A stretch of DNA of 64,000 bases from [Clostridium] citroniae WAL-17108 (lineage in GTDB: Bacteria > Bacillota > Clostridia > Lachnospirales > Lachnospiraceae), in the NCBI RefSeq assembly GCF_000233455.1, contig NZ_JH376420.1:763829-827828 (forward strand). The letters run 5' to 3'. Positions within the stretch are counted from its first letter, which is position 1. Every line of letters starts with the position of its first letter. Shown here piece after piece: positions 1 through 10,321 of this stretch. Position numbers and translations under genes: made by a program. The notes below the pieces were generated by a model. The model searched no databases. It was not told where the DNA came from and worked only from the letters and a program-made list of their open reading frames with translations.

Positions 1-2055
1 GGTGAATCAAATCCCGTGGAAAAATATGCCCGGATTCCTTCCGCCAAAGAGGACGCGCTGACCGACCTTCAGGATATTGGTTTTATGGGGAGTAACATGG
101 TAAGCGGCAGCGCCACAGGTATGGTTCTGGCAACAGGCAATGAGACTTACTTTGGCTCTATGGCAAAATCCCTTTCCGGCGACCGGGCAAAGAACAGCTT
201 TGAACGGGGCGTGGATTCCGTCAGTTCCCTTTTGATCCGCTTAATGCTCGTGATGGTCCCCATCGTCCTGCTGATCAATGGTCTTACCAAGGGGGACTGG
301 GGCGATGCGCTTTTATTTTCCATTACCATTGCAGTGGGTCTGACCCCGGAAATGCTGCCGGTGATCATGACCTCCACCCTGGCCAAGGGGGCGGTCCTCA
401 TGTCAAAGCACCAGGTCATCATAAAGACTCTGGGGGCCATTCAGACCTTTGGGGAAATGGATGTGCTCTGTACGGACAAAACCGGTACCCTGACTGAGGA
501 CAGGATTATTTTGGAAAAATATATGAATGCGTCCGGGGATGAGGACAACCGGATCCTGCGCCATGCGTTTCTCAACAGCTACTTTCAGACCGGCCTTAAA
601 AACCTCCTTGACCTGGCTGTCATTAACAGGGCCCATGAAAACGGCATTGACCCGATCCTGCAAAATTATTCACGGCTGGACGAGATCCCCTTTGACTTTT
701 CACGGCGCAGGATGAGTGTCCTGTTACAGGATGGACAAGGCAAACAGCAGCTTGTGACAAAAGGCGCAGTGGAGGAGATCCTGTCCATCTGTTCCTATGT
801 GGAGTGGAACGGTGAACTGTCAAACCTGGACCAGGAGATTTTGCAAAAAGTACGGGCCGTATATGAGCGGCACAACAGGGACGGTCTCCGGATGATCGCC
901 GTGGCCCAGAAAAATGACGTTCCCGCCGTGGAATTGCGTGTGGAGGATGAGCGTGATATGGTGCTCATCGGTTTTATAGGATTTCTCGATCCGCCAAAGG
1001 AGAGTGCCAAGGCAGCTGTCACCGCACTGTCCAGCCATGGGGTCCGTACCGTGGTCCTCACCGGGGACAGCGAAGGTGTGGCGGTTAAAGTCTGCGGCAA
1101 AGTGGGCGTGGACGTGTCACATTATCTCACAGGAAGGGAAGTCGAGGCCATGGACAACGCTGCTTTGTCGGAGGCAGTGGAAAAATGCAGTCTTTTTGCC
1201 AAACTGTCCCCCTCCCAAAAAGCACGTGTGGTCCAGGCGATCCAGGCCAATGGCCACACCGTGGGTTACATGGGCGATGGGATCAACGATGCTCCGCCCT
1301 TACACCAGGCGGATGTGGGCATTTCCGTGGACACGGCTGTTGACATTGCCAAGGAGACAGCGGATATCATCCTGCTGAAAAAAGACCTGATGGTACTGGA
1401 GGAAGGCGTGGTGGCAGGGCGCAGGACCTTTGGAAATATTGTAAAATATATTAAAATGGCTGCCTCAGGCAACTTTGGCAACATCATTTCCGTGATCATT
1501 GCCTCCCTTTTCCTCCCCTTCCTGCCCATGCTGCCCGTTCAGATTCTGACCCAGAACCTGCTCTGCGATTTTTCACAGATGGGGATTCCATTTGACCATG
1601 TGGACCAGGATTATCTGTTGAAACCCAGAAAATGGGAAACCCGGTCCATCAAATCCTTTATGGCATTCATGGGACCCTTAAGCTCCGTGTTTGATATCCT
1701 GTGTTTTGCTGTTATGTGGAAGATCATGGGCGCTGATACAATGCAGCAGGCTCCCCTTTTCCAATGCGGATGGTTTGTGTTTGGAACCGTATCCCAGGTT
1801 TTAGTCATCCACATGATCCGAAGCGGTAAAATCCCCTTTGTGCAGAGCCTGGCGGCAAAACCGCTGCTTGTGTCCACCACCATGGTAGCATTTTCAGCAT
1901 TACTGATCGGCTTCTCACCATTGGCATCCGGGCTGGATATGGCCGCCCTTCCCTTTAGGTTCCTTCCCTGGCTGATCCTCCTTCTTGTGGGTTACTGCGT
2001 TTCAACCCAACTGTGCAAACAGCTCTACATCCGGCATTTTGGCGAATGGCTGTGA
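1..2055 (+). CDS. mgtA: Mg2+-transporting P-type ATPase (MgtA/MgtB type), 5' end cut by the window
   Basis: The frame is open to base 1, where it encodes GESNPVEK, the TGES-like loop of the actuator domain, so the N-terminal part lies outside the window (684 codons here; the family is about 900 aa). The phosphorylation motif DKTGTLTED has its Asp at 474-476, and the GDGINDAPP hinge lies near 1273-1300. Hydrophobic segments follow in the C-terminal third, and the LCDFSQMGIPFDHVD stretch is typical of MgtA/MgtB rather than Ca2+ pumps. It is a membrane pump expected to import Mg2+ using ATP. No partner gene follows; a terminator hairpin starts 26 bp after the stop. The usual Mg2+ sensing leader would lie upstream, out of view. 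Confidence 0.93.
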   Translation, partial: GESNPVEKYARIPSAKEDALTDLQDIGFMGSNMVSGSATGMVLATGNETYFGSMAKSLSGDRAKNSFERGVDSVSSLLIRLMLVMVPIVLLINGLTKGDWGDALLFSITIAVGLTPEMLPVIMTSTLAKGAVLMSKHQVIIKTLGAIQTFGEMDVLCTDKTGTLTEDRIILEKYMNASGDEDNRILRHAFLNSYFQTGLKNLLDLAVINRAHENGIDPILQNYSRLDEIPFDFSRRRMSVLLQDGQGKQQLVTKGAVEEILSICSYVEWNGELSNLDQEILQKVRAVYERHNRDGLRMIAVAQKNDVPAVELRVEDERDMVLIGFIGFLDPPKESAKAAVTALSSHGVRTVVLTGDSEGVAVKVCGKVGVDVSHYLTGREVEAMDNAALSEAVEKCSLFAKLSPSQKARVVQAIQANGHTVGYMGDGINDAPPLHQADVGISVDTAVDIAKETADIILLKKDLMVLEEGVVAGRRTFGNIVKYIKMAASGNFGNIISVIIASLFLPFLPMLPVQILTQNLLCDFSQMGIPFDHVDQDYLLKPRKWETRSIKSFMAFMGPLSSVFDILCFAVMWKIMGADTMQQAPLFQCGWFVFGTVSQVLVIHMIRSGKIPFVQSLAAKPLLVSTTMVAFSALLIGFSPLASGLDMAALPFRFLPWLILLLVGYCVSTQLCKQLYIRHFGEWL

Positions 2056-2080
2056 TCAAACCATAAAACAGGATATAAAA

Positions 2081-2120
2081 ACGGCAGGGCTGGTCGGTTT
2101 CCAGATCCCTGCCGTTTCGT
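2081..2120. terminator. Bidirectional intrinsic terminator after mgtA
   Basis: ACGGCAGGG (2081-2089) pairs perfectly with CCCTGCCGT (2107-2115). A short T-rich run follows on the plus strand, and a TTTTTATAT run on the minus strand. It can therefore end both the ATPase transcript and transcripts arriving from the minus-strand genes at 2127-3193. Confidence 0.75.
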
Positions 2121-2126
2121 TTGATC

Positions 2127-2303
2127 TTACTGTATCCAGACTCCCTGCTCATTTACCGGGTATCCGTCCGGTGTCACGGTGTTCTTTAGCATCATTCCCT
2201 GCTTTGCACCGTCCTCCGTGTTAAAATAATACCACTTCCCATCGATTTGATGCCATCCGGTGTACATACTGTCCCATGGATCTGCTGGCGCCCATACCTG
2301 ACA
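2127..2303 (-). pseudogene. Remnant of a cell-wall-binding (choline-binding-like) repeat protein
   Basis: The last about 58 codons of this frame encode GWHQIDGKWYYFN followed by a GAKQGMML...YPVNEQGVWIQ tail. That is the aromatic/glycine pattern of cell wall/choline-binding repeats, which occur in long tandem arrays at the ends of secreted hydrolases. Only about 1.5 repeats remain. No signal peptide or start is attached; the codons before it (to 2450) look random and overlap the YdcF-like gene. I read it as the 3' scar of a deleted surface protein gene. An alternative is a short peptide of unknown use, which is less likely without a ribosome site. Confidence 0.6.
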
Positions 2304-2374
2304 CGGAGTAAATAATAGCAAAAAATCCAAAAAAGGGAGAGACTGTAAAAAGGTCAATCTATTAGATACAAATG

Positions 2375-3193
2375 TCAGCTGAAATTTTTCCAGAATCCGG
2401 CTCCTGTATGAAAACGGCCGAACACAAAGTCCACGGTAAATGCCAGACACTCCCGCACCATGTAATGGGGCAGCAGGATCCCGGAAAAAGGAGCCGCGAT
2501 CCCGGTGACATCCTCCCCACCGGCAGCCCTTGCCGTCACCACTGCCCGGAACACATGAAAGTTGCTGGTTACAATCCCCACTTTCAGGTCCGTGCTGCCA
2601 ATGATCTCATAGCTGTTCTTAATATTTTCCACCGTGGTGGTGGAATGTTCTTCTTTTATAATACGCGCCTCACTGATCCCGGATTCTCTCATCAGGCGGG
2701 CCATGCATTCCGCCTCGCTGATATCCTCCCCCGGGCCCTGCCCTCCGGACAGCACTGCCTTTGTGTCAGGATTTTCATTAAGGTAACGGATGGCGGTCTC
2801 TGTTCTGGACCGCAGGGCCGGGCTTGGCTCCTCCCCATAGACACCGGCTCCCAGAACAATGAGATAATGTAACCCCGGATCTCCCCGGGACACCACGCCG
2901 GTGAACACCATGGCCTCCACCACCCCAAAATACAGCAGCACAAAAGCCGCCAAAATACAGGCAGCCCTCCTGGATCTCCTGCCCTTAAACCATGTTCTGC
3001 CAGTCTGCGCCATTTTCCTGTCCAAAAATCCCAGGGCCATCAAAGCCACGCCGGCTGCCAGCCAGATCCAGAAAGCGGAAAGCTTAAAACTCCTGAGTAT
3101 TCCTCCCAGGAGATAATAAAGGATACACAAACCGCCCGCTCCCAGCAGGAGCAGGGATCTCAATCGTATCCCCCCATTTCTTTTGTCTCTCAT
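2375..3193 (-). CDS. YdcF/SanA/ElyC-family membrane protein (DUF218)
   Basis: A 272-aa protein. The start at 3193 is chosen because AAAGGAG sits 5 nt before it; an in-frame ATG at 3217 lacks such a site. The N-terminal about 100 residues hold three hydrophobic segments. The rest is a DUF218 domain: LIVLGAGVYGEEPSPALRSR, then VLSGGQGPGEDISEAECMA, then IIKEEHSTTTVENIKNS and VGIVTSNFHVFRA. These are the conserved motifs of the YdcF/SanA group, membrane proteins linked to envelope integrity and lipid carrier metabolism in other bacteria. The exact reaction is not known. Monocistronic, followed by the cell-wall-binding remnant. Confidence 0.85.
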   Translation of the reverse strand: MRDKRNGGIRLRSLLLLGAGGLCILYYLLGGILRSFKLSAFWIWLAAGVALMALGFLDRKMAQTGRTWFKGRRSRRAACILAAFVLLYFGVVEAMVFTGVVSRGDPGLHYLIVLGAGVYGEEPSPALRSRTETAIRYLNENPDTKAVLSGGQGPGEDISEAECMARLMRESGISEARIIKEEHSTTTVENIKNSYEIIGSTDLKVGIVTSNFHVFRAVVTARAAGGEDVTGIAAPFSGILLPHYMVRECLAFTVDFVFGRFHTGAGFWKNFS

Positions 3194-3340
3194 TTTTACT
3201 CCTTTTGTCACATCCATCTGAATGCTGCCTCCATTATATCATCTGGACCAAGGTAATCCCAGAGCGTATTTGTAAAAATGGGATTGCAATTCTTCCTCAG
3301 ATATGTTAACATATCACATCTTTTCGCATAAAAATAATGT

Positions 3341-3369
3341 GTGTACTCCTGGAGATTCCGAGAGTACAC
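3341..3369. repeat. Solo palindrome related to the end of the 165-bp hairpin element
   Basis: GTGTACTC (3341-3348) and GAGTACAC (3362-3369) form a perfect 8-bp inverted repeat around 13 bases. Its reverse complement shares about 19 bases with the terminus of the long hairpin at 4894-5058 (GTGTACTCTCGGAATCTCC). The pair thus brackets the GH1 gene in opposite orientation. It could be a terminal fragment of the same miniature element or a downstream hairpin of the operon. Confidence 0.6.
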
Positions 3370-3431
3370 ATGTATCATTAGGAGAAACGTTTATGTATCC
3401 AAAAGGAATCATCATTGAATGCTGCTGCGTT

Positions 3432-4883
<1,452 letters not shown>

Positions 4884-4893
4884 TTATAAATGT

Positions 4894-5058
4894 AGTGTAC
4901 TCTCGGAATCTCCCGGTACTCAGATTTGTGAGATGATTTTTTGTCAGTTGTGCACCAATTTATGAGGCGTACACGGTGTGTACGTTGAGTAAATTGGTGT
5001 GCGACTGGCGGAAAATCAGCCGCAAAGATGGGTGCCGAGGAGACTTCGAGAGTGCACT
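4894..5058. repeat. 165-bp symmetric long inverted repeat (MITE-like hairpin)
   Basis: The two halves are imperfect inverted repeats about exact centre 4976. The outer ends are AGTGTACTCTCGG (4894) and its counterpart CGAGAGTGCACT (ending 5058). The inner stem is CGTACAC (4968-4974) with GTGTACG (4978-4984). Matching blocks such as CACCAATTTA occur in both arms. It fills the gap between the PTS IIA stop (5067) and the GH1 ribosome site. No transposase is encoded. A related solo end lies at 3341-3369. In RNA it would form a long hairpin separating PTS from glycosidase expression. Confidence 0.75.
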
Positions 5059-5066
5059 GTATTGTT

Positions 5067-5447
5067 TTAAGCCTTGTCCTTATGGATCTCCCTGTAAAGG
5101 ATCTTATACAGTTCTATGATCTCCCTGGTAAGGCTGCACTGGGTCATGGCTGTCATCATGGTGTCCTGAGCATGGTTAAAAATAAAGGAATTTTCATACC
5201 TGGTCCCCGCCGCCTCATTTTGGATCACCTCTGTCTGAGCGTCATGAGCCTTCTGAAGCTGGGCAAATGCCTGCTCCATCAGTTCCTCGGCCCCGGTAAA
5301 ATCAAAGGTGTGAAGCTTTTTCAGCGCCTGTTCCGCCGCAATTTTGGCATCCCCTGCGTCAATTACCACCCTCATGGCAACCTGGGCAAGTTCAGGAAGC
5401 CCCTCTTCCTCTTCATACTGTTTGACTGTGTTTTCCTGTTCGTTCAC
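5067..5447 (-). CDS. PTS lactose/cellobiose-family IIA component
   Basis: A 126-aa protein starting at a GTG (5447) with AGGAGAAAC just upstream. The longer in-frame ORF to 5555 overlaps IIC and is unlikely. The core QVAMRVVIDAGDAKIAAEQALKKL and FNHAQDTMMTA match the all-helical Lac-family IIA; the His in NHAQD is the phosphoryl acceptor. It relays phosphate from HPr to IIB. Fourth product of the IIB-IIC-IIA-GH1 transcript. Charged and slightly longer at the N terminus than usual. Confidence 0.92.
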   Translation of the reverse strand: MNEQENTVKQYEEEEGLPELAQVAMRVVIDAGDAKIAAEQALKKLHTFDFTGAEELMEQAFAQLQKAHDAQTEVIQNEAAGTRYENSFIFNHAQDTMMTAMTQCSLTREIIELYKILYREIHKDKA

Positions 5448-5460
5448 TTTGTTTCTCCTC

Positions 5461-6702
5461 CTATGCGGCTGCCGCCTCTTTCTCAATCTCTTCTTTTTCA
5501 TAAACCTTAAAGAATGGATACCAAATAACCAGATAAACAACCAATAAGACAACAAACCAAAGCAGACCTCTCATATCCTGTGTCACGATCACTGTTGAGA
5601 TAGGTGCAGGTATCTGGCTTACCTGCAGGGACATGGCCGGTATCTTAAGGAATCCCAGACTCATGGCAGCCCACACCATAACCGGTCCCAAAAGTGCGTT
5701 GATCCACATGGGAACCATGAGCATTGGATTAAATACCACCGGGGTTCCGTACATCAGCGGTTCGCTGATATTAAAGATGGAGGGACCGATACAGATGCGT
5801 CCCATGGTTTTAAGCCTCTTGGACTTGGACCTGCACATCAGCAGGTTGAGGGGAAGGGGGGCTCCCTGTCCGCCCATTGTGATCAGTCCTATGGCAAACA
5901 TGGTCTCATAAGTGACAATGTACTCCGGGTTCTGCCCGGCTGCCACGGCCGCGATATTGGCCGCAAGAGCGGTTGCAAACACCGGGTTTCTGATTGCTCC
6001 CCATACCCAGGGAGAGATGCCAAGGCTGAAAAAGAACACCTGTACAAAGGAAAGTGTCAGCATGCCGGGCAGGCTTAAAAGGAAATTCTGAATGGGCATA
6101 AATGCATTGATAATGACCTGGTAAATGTCAATTCCCGCCTTAAATACCAGTACGGCTGATATGGCGACTGATGCAAGAATGGGGAAAATATTGTTGAACC
6201 ACTCGGAGACAAAGTCCGGAAGGGTGTCGTTATTTTCAAGGAAATGCAGCTTGGAATACATATGGTAGATAAATCCCACCATAATGCCCGCCACGATCGC
6301 CACAAACATGGCCGCCGGACCAAACCGCGCATAGGTGAACATGATTGTTGCTCCGGTCTCATCATAAGAAGGCACGATAAAAACCATAAATACCAGTATA
6401 GCGGTAAGCCCTGCATTGACCAGATATTTCTGGAGGTCCAGTTTTTCCATGAGCTGCGCTGCCACAACAAAGGCAACGATCAATGCCAGAAACCGGAAGG
6501 TATAGTTGATGATCACATCAAAGTTGGGCAGTGCCGGAATAAATGCCCGGAATACATTGTATATGTAGATGACCGAGCCTGTCAGGATAAAGGGAAGTAT
6601 TTTCTGCATGGCACTTGATACAGCCGCAATATACGGAAGCGAAAAAACCTTTTTGGTGGCAGGAGCAAGGACACAGCTCAGCCAGTCCATGAATTTATTC
6701 AT
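5461..6702 (-). CDS. PTS lactose/cellobiose-family IIC permease
   Basis: A 413-aa integral membrane protein with about ten hydrophobic segments. The start at 6702 (MNKFMDWLSCVLAPATKKVFSLPYI) overlaps the end of IIB by 8 bp and has a G-rich ribosome site; the longer frame to 6768 lies inside IIB. GGQGAPLPLNLLMCRSKSKRLK and FNISEPLMYGTPVVFNPMLMVP are hallmark IIC motifs of the cellobiose/lichenan/lactose family that bind sugar during translocation. It transports a beta-linked disaccharide or beta-glucoside as the phosphate, together with the IIB and IIA neighbours. Confidence 0.93.
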   Translation of the reverse strand: MNKFMDWLSCVLAPATKKVFSLPYIAAVSSAMQKILPFILTGSVIYIYNVFRAFIPALPNFDVIINYTFRFLALIVAFVVAAQLMEKLDLQKYLVNAGLTAILVFMVFIVPSYDETGATIMFTYARFGPAAMFVAIVAGIMVGFIYHMYSKLHFLENNDTLPDFVSEWFNNIFPILASVAISAVLVFKAGIDIYQVIINAFMPIQNFLLSLPGMLTLSFVQVFFFSLGISPWVWGAIRNPVFATALAANIAAVAAGQNPEYIVTYETMFAIGLITMGGQGAPLPLNLLMCRSKSKRLKTMGRICIGPSIFNISEPLMYGTPVVFNPMLMVPMWINALLGPVMVWAAMSLGFLKIPAMSLQVSQIPAPISTVIVTQDMRGLLWFVVLLVVYLVIWYPFFKVYEKEEIEKEAAAA

Positions 6703-7033
6703 CCCCGGTTCCCCCCTTCCCTGATGCAGCCATGTCCTGAGCCAGCTCCACCAGACGTTTTCCGTCAATCTGGCCGTATATATCCTGTGGGATTACTCCC
6801 ACCGAAATCTCATAGGAAGCGCACATGTTCTTAAAATTCTCAAGCTGATTTGCATAATGAGGTCCTAACAGCAGCACATCAATTTTACCAAGGTACCCAT
6901 TTACCTGGCTTTCACTTCTTGCTTCAACCGTCATACTGATCCCGTTTTTCTTGGCATACTTTCTCCCCTGCTGTGCCAGAAGTCCGCTGGAAAATCCCGC
7001 TCCGCAGCAAAGCAATACACGTAATTCACTCAT
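6695..7033 (-). CDS. PTS lactose/cellobiose-family IIB component
   Basis: A 112-aa cytosolic protein, first gene of the operon. VLLCCGAGFSSGLLA holds the phospho-accepting Cys at residue 9 or 10, followed by the P-loop-like turn. DVLLLGPHYANQLENFK and GVIPQDIYGQIDGKRLVELAQD are typical of cellobiose IIB. AAAGGAGC precedes the ATG. It takes phosphate from IIA and gives it to the incoming sugar. Transcription starts in the divergent region shared with the PRD regulator at 7242. Confidence 0.92.
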   Translation of the reverse strand: MSELRVLLCCGAGFSSGLLAQQGRKYAKKNGISMTVEARSESQVNGYLGKIDVLLLGPHYANQLENFKNMCASYEISVGVIPQDIYGQIDGKRLVELAQDMAASGKGGTGDE

Positions 7034-7107
7034 ACTATAAAGCTCCTTTCTATCCTACAATACTCCCAATATTTCGTTCAAACCGCAATTGCAATTTTAG
7101 ATTAATC

Positions 7108-7183
7108 TGCTGTGATTATAGTATAATGTCTTCTCACAATTCAACCAGATATTTTCATCCCGCAGTGAAAATTTTTGGTTGAA
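7108..7183. promoter_or_regulatory. Divergent promoter region and 18-bp inverted-repeat operator
   Basis: TTCAACCAGATATTTTCA (7140-7157) and TGAAAATTTTTGGTTGAA (7166-7183) are inverted repeats matching at 15 of 18 positions around 8 bases. This is a likely site for the adjacent PRD activator. A nearly palindromic TATAGTATAAT around 7117-7127 offers -10 elements in both directions, toward the PTS operon (minus) and the regulator (plus). Confidence 0.6.
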
Positions 7184-7241
7184 GCCCTGTATCTACAATG
7201 ATATCATAACATCAGACAACAGATGAAAGGAGACTGAACCT

Positions 7242-9167
7242 ATGCAGGAAAAACAGATTTCCATGATCAGGATGATTTCCAAAAGTTCCAAGCCGGTTCC
7301 CTGTAAACAGCTGGCTTCCTGTCTTAATATATCCACACGCACTGTTATCAACTATATGAATGATATTAACGGCATGTACCCGGAACCGGTCATCATTTCC
7401 ACCCCAAACGGCTATGTCATTGACCGTACCAGGACGGCCGGCCTTTTAGACCAGGTCAACTCCATACCGGACGGGTACAGGGAACGTTCCTTCTATATCT
7501 GTAAGCAGCTTTTGCTTGGAAGCGTAAAGGAGCTGGATGCATTTGAACTAAGTGATGAGATGTGTATAAGCTACTCTCTCTTAAAAAATGACTTGCAGAA
7601 AATGAACCAGTCCTATGCCTACCTGAATGTAAAATTCGTCATTAAAAACAACAATGTGTCCGTATCAGGAACAGAGAAGGATAAGCGCAAGCTTATGAAC
7701 CATATGCTTACCCAGTCCCAGGAAGCCAATCTCCTGGACATCGCCACATTAAAACAGTTTTTTCCCCAGGACGTGGTTGACACCATACAGATCATTCTGG
7801 ATGAGGTGTATCAGAAAACAGGCTATTACCTCAATGATTTCTCAAAGATCAATATGCTTTTGCATGTCCTGATCATGGTCGTCCGGGTGATCAACGGCAA
7901 TACCATCCATATGGACGGCGGCCAGGATTTAAAGATTGATGAGACATCAGATGGGGATTACAATCTGGCAGATATGCTATGTGATGAATTACAGAAACGG
8001 TTCTCCATTGAGATCAGCCCTGCGGACAAGCTCCAGCTTTACTTTTTGATCAAATCCAATTCAACGGTGCTGGAAGCAAAAACAGAGGAATCCCTGGCCG
8101 GATATGTGGGCAGCCAGCTGCTGGATCACATCAGGGAGATTGTGTCCGGCACGGAGCGCCGGTTCTGTATACGACTTGACAGCAGCGAGTTTTTTGTGCG
8201 CTTTGCCCTGCATGTGAACTGTATGCGGGTGAGAAGCCTTAACCACATTCAGATCGTGAATCCGCTTAAGACTTCCCTTCGCAGTTCCTCACCCTTTCTG
8301 TATGATATTGCCATCTACATGGTTCAGCAGCTGCGGGCAAAAAACATTATCAGCAGCAGTATTTCAGAGGATGAGATCTCTTTTATTGTGCTTCACATTG
8401 GTGCGGAGATCGAAAGGCAGAATGTGACGGACAGCACCATCAGCTGCGTGCTCATGATTCCGGAATATCTGAACATGGGACAGACCATTGCACGAAAGAT
8501 CATGCGCCGCTTCAGCGACCAGATAACCATCAAGCAGACCATCACCCTGGAGGAACCAAAGCCGGATGCTTCCTGCGATCTGGCCATCTCTGTTATTGAC
8601 AAGAATAATACCTCCGGCGGCCAGTGCGTCTATATAAGCCCGTTTTTGACTTCTGCCGATTACGCCGGGATCAGCAATGCCATTGATAAGGTCCAGATCC
8701 AAAAGTCCCTGGAATATCTGCACAGGAATTTTGATTTTTATTTTTCATCCGGCAACTTTATCATTGACCGATCCAGAAGGATGGAGCGTGATGCAGCCAT
8801 TGACAAGCTGTGCAATCTTCTCATTGACAACCAGTTTGTTACCAGGGAGTACAGGGACAATGTCTTAAAACGTGAAAATGCAGCTTCAACCGCTTATTTT
8901 GATTTTGCCATTCCTCACTCCGTCTGCATGGAGGCCACGATCAATACCATCGGCGTCCTGGTTGCGCCGGGCGGGATCCAGTGGAATGAGCACCTGGTTT
9001 ATGTTGTATTTATGATGGCCATTTCCCCTGATTCATTAAATGACTTTCAGACACTGTACCGCATCCTTGCCCAAATACTGACCGATACCAGCATTATAAC
9101 ATCCATAAGGGACTGCGAATCCTTTGGGGCCTTTAAAAAACTGCTCCTCAACCCGGGATTCTATTAA
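7242..9167 (+). CDS. PRD-domain PTS-regulated transcriptional activator (BglG/MtlR/LicR type)
   Basis: A 641-aa regulator with AAAGGAGACTGA before the ATG. Residues 1-65 are a helix-turn-helix (CKQLASCLNISTRTVINYMNDIN). A second Mga-like helix-turn-helix and two PRDs follow (about 180-400; the second holds DEISFIVLHIGAEIERQ). A IIB-like segment follows, and the C-terminal 140 residues are an EIIA(Fru/Mtl)-like domain with the phosphorylatable His in FAIPHSVC. DNA-binding activators of this type are tuned by PTS phosphorylation and switch on sugar operons. It faces the lactose/cellobiose PTS across the operator at 7140-7183 and leads a second operon (9191-11428). A target RNA antiterminator site was not seen, supporting a DNA-binding role. 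Confidence 0.88.
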   Translation: MQEKQISMIRMISKSSKPVPCKQLASCLNISTRTVINYMNDINGMYPEPVIISTPNGYVIDRTRTAGLLDQVNSIPDGYRERSFYICKQLLLGSVKELDAFELSDEMCISYSLLKNDLQKMNQSYAYLNVKFVIKNNNVSVSGTEKDKRKLMNHMLTQSQEANLLDIATLKQFFPQDVVDTIQIILDEVYQKTGYYLNDFSKINMLLHVLIMVVRVINGNTIHMDGGQDLKIDETSDGDYNLADMLCDELQKRFSIEISPADKLQLYFLIKSNSTVLEAKTEESLAGYVGSQLLDHIREIVSGTERRFCIRLDSSEFFVRFALHVNCMRVRSLNHIQIVNPLKTSLRSSSPFLYDIAIYMVQQLRAKNIISSSISEDEISFIVLHIGAEIERQNVTDSTISCVLMIPEYLNMGQTIARKIMRRFSDQITIKQTITLEEPKPDASCDLAISVIDKNNTSGGQCVYISPFLTSADYAGISNAIDKVQIQKSLEYLHRNFDFYFSSGNFIIDRSRRMERDAAIDKLCNLLIDNQFVTREYRDNVLKRENAASTAYFDFAIPHSVCMEATINTIGVLVAPGGIQWNEHLVYVVFMMAISPDSLNDFQTLYRILAQILTDTSIITSIRDCESFGAFKKLLLNPGFY

Positions 9168-9190
9168 ACACATATAAGGAGGCACTTTAA

Positions 9191-9841
9191 ATGGCTGTTT
9201 ACTATTACCCCAGCTGTAAATTCACTGCATTTTCACCGGAAACCAGCAACCGGATCTGCGCCTATCTGGACAGGAGGTTCGGCATGACCATACAGGGCTG
9301 CTGCCGCCCGTCCCACTCCCTTATGACAGAGGACGACACTGCCGTATGTGTGTGCAATACCTGCGCCGCGATCTGCTCAGAGGATTCCAAAGCCCATGTA
9401 AAATCCCTGTGGGAAGTTTTACAGGATGACCGGGAATTTCCCTTTCCGGATCTTCACCGCGAGGCCATGACCCTGCAGGACTGCTGGCGCTGCTATGACC
9501 GCAGGGCTGAACAGGACGCTGTGCGCAGGATCCTGCACAGAATGAATGTTTCTGTGGTTGAACTGGAAGAAAATTATGAAAGGACACGGTTCTGCGGAAC
9601 CAGCCTGCATCAGCCCCTGGTCCGGGCCAATGCTGATTTTGCTCCCAGACGCTTTGTGAAAGAAGCCCAGGGCATGTTCATCCCAAAAGCAGAGGAGGAA
9701 CAAAAAGCCCTGATGCGGGAACACTGCAGCAACATACACACCGACAAAGTGGTATGTTACTGCGTCCCATGCACCAAGGGAATCCGGGCAGGCGGCAAGC
9801 AGGGGATCCATCTGCTGGACCTGTTGTTTGAAAATGTGTAA
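9191..9841 (+). CDS. Cysteine-rich CCG-domain-like protein, possible redox/Fe-S protein
   Basis: A 216-aa protein 23 bp after the regulator with AAGGAGG. It opens YYPSCKFTAFSPETSNRICAYL and continues with GCCRPSH and CNTCAAIC, a pattern like the CCG domain of heterodisulfide-reductase-type subunits. Later clusters are CWRCYDRR, CG, and CYCVPCTKGI near the C terminus (Cys total about 14). No membrane segment or signal. The family role in electron transfer is known for HdrB relatives; the function of this stand-alone protein is not. Its place between a PTS regulator and RidA/aspartate-dehydrogenase-like genes suggests a redox step in the same catabolic route. Confidence 0.6.
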   Translation: MAVYYYPSCKFTAFSPETSNRICAYLDRRFGMTIQGCCRPSHSLMTEDDTAVCVCNTCAAICSEDSKAHVKSLWEVLQDDREFPFPDLHREAMTLQDCWRCYDRRAEQDAVRRILHRMNVSVVELEENYERTRFCGTSLHQPLVRANADFAPRRFVKEAQGMFIPKAEEEQKALMREHCSNIHTDKVVCYCVPCTKGIRAGGKQGIHLLDLLFENV

Positions 9842-9919
9842 CTTCAGTAGACAAGGGCACACACGCCCCTGATTCGCTGAGGATAACCGCATCATATAGA
9901 AATGAAAGCGAGGAAAACT

Positions 9920-10303
9920 ATGAAACACACTTATTACAAATCCACTACTTCTTCATCCCCCTTAAGCGCTGCTGTAAAAGCAGGAGAAACCCTGTATCTT
10001 TCCGGTCAGCTGGGAATCTCTCCTGAGACCGGAAAAATAGTAAGCCATGATGCCGGTGAACAGACTGTTCAGGTGTTAAAGAATATGGAAGACGTGTTGA
10101 CACAGGCCGGGTATTCCTTTGAAGATGTGGTTAAAACCATGATCTTTGTGGCTGACAGAGGAGATATGCCGGCTGTCAACAATGCCTACTCCTCTGTCTG
10201 GGGCGAGGACAAGCCAGCCAGATCCGCTGTCCAGGTGGTCTTCCCCAATCCGGCAGTGAAAGTGGAGATCGAGGCCATCGCAGTGAAGCAGACGGCTGAC
10301 TAA
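9920..10303 (+). CDS. ridA: RidA/YjgF/YER057c-family reactive enamine/imine deaminase
   Basis: A 127-aa protein. The start at 9920 is preferred over 9902 because GCGAGG lies 6 nt before it. GETLYLSGQLGISPETGK, TLTQAGYSFEDVVKTMIFVAD and PARSAVQVVFPNPAVKVEIEAIAV are the standard RidA motifs, with the substrate-binding Arg in PARSAV and the Glu near the end. RidA hydrolyses enamine/imine intermediates released by PLP enzymes or amino-acid dehydrogenases. Here it precedes an aspartate-dehydrogenase-like gene that would itself produce an imine (iminoaspartate), so the pairing makes biochemical sense. Confidence 0.93.
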   Translation: MKHTYYKSTTSSSPLSAAVKAGETLYLSGQLGISPETGKIVSHDAGEQTVQVLKNMEDVLTQAGYSFEDVVKTMIFVADRGDMPAVNNAYSSVWGEDKPARSAVQVVFPNPAVKVEIEAIAVKQTAD

Positions 10304-10321
10304 ATAAATGGAGGGCCTAAA

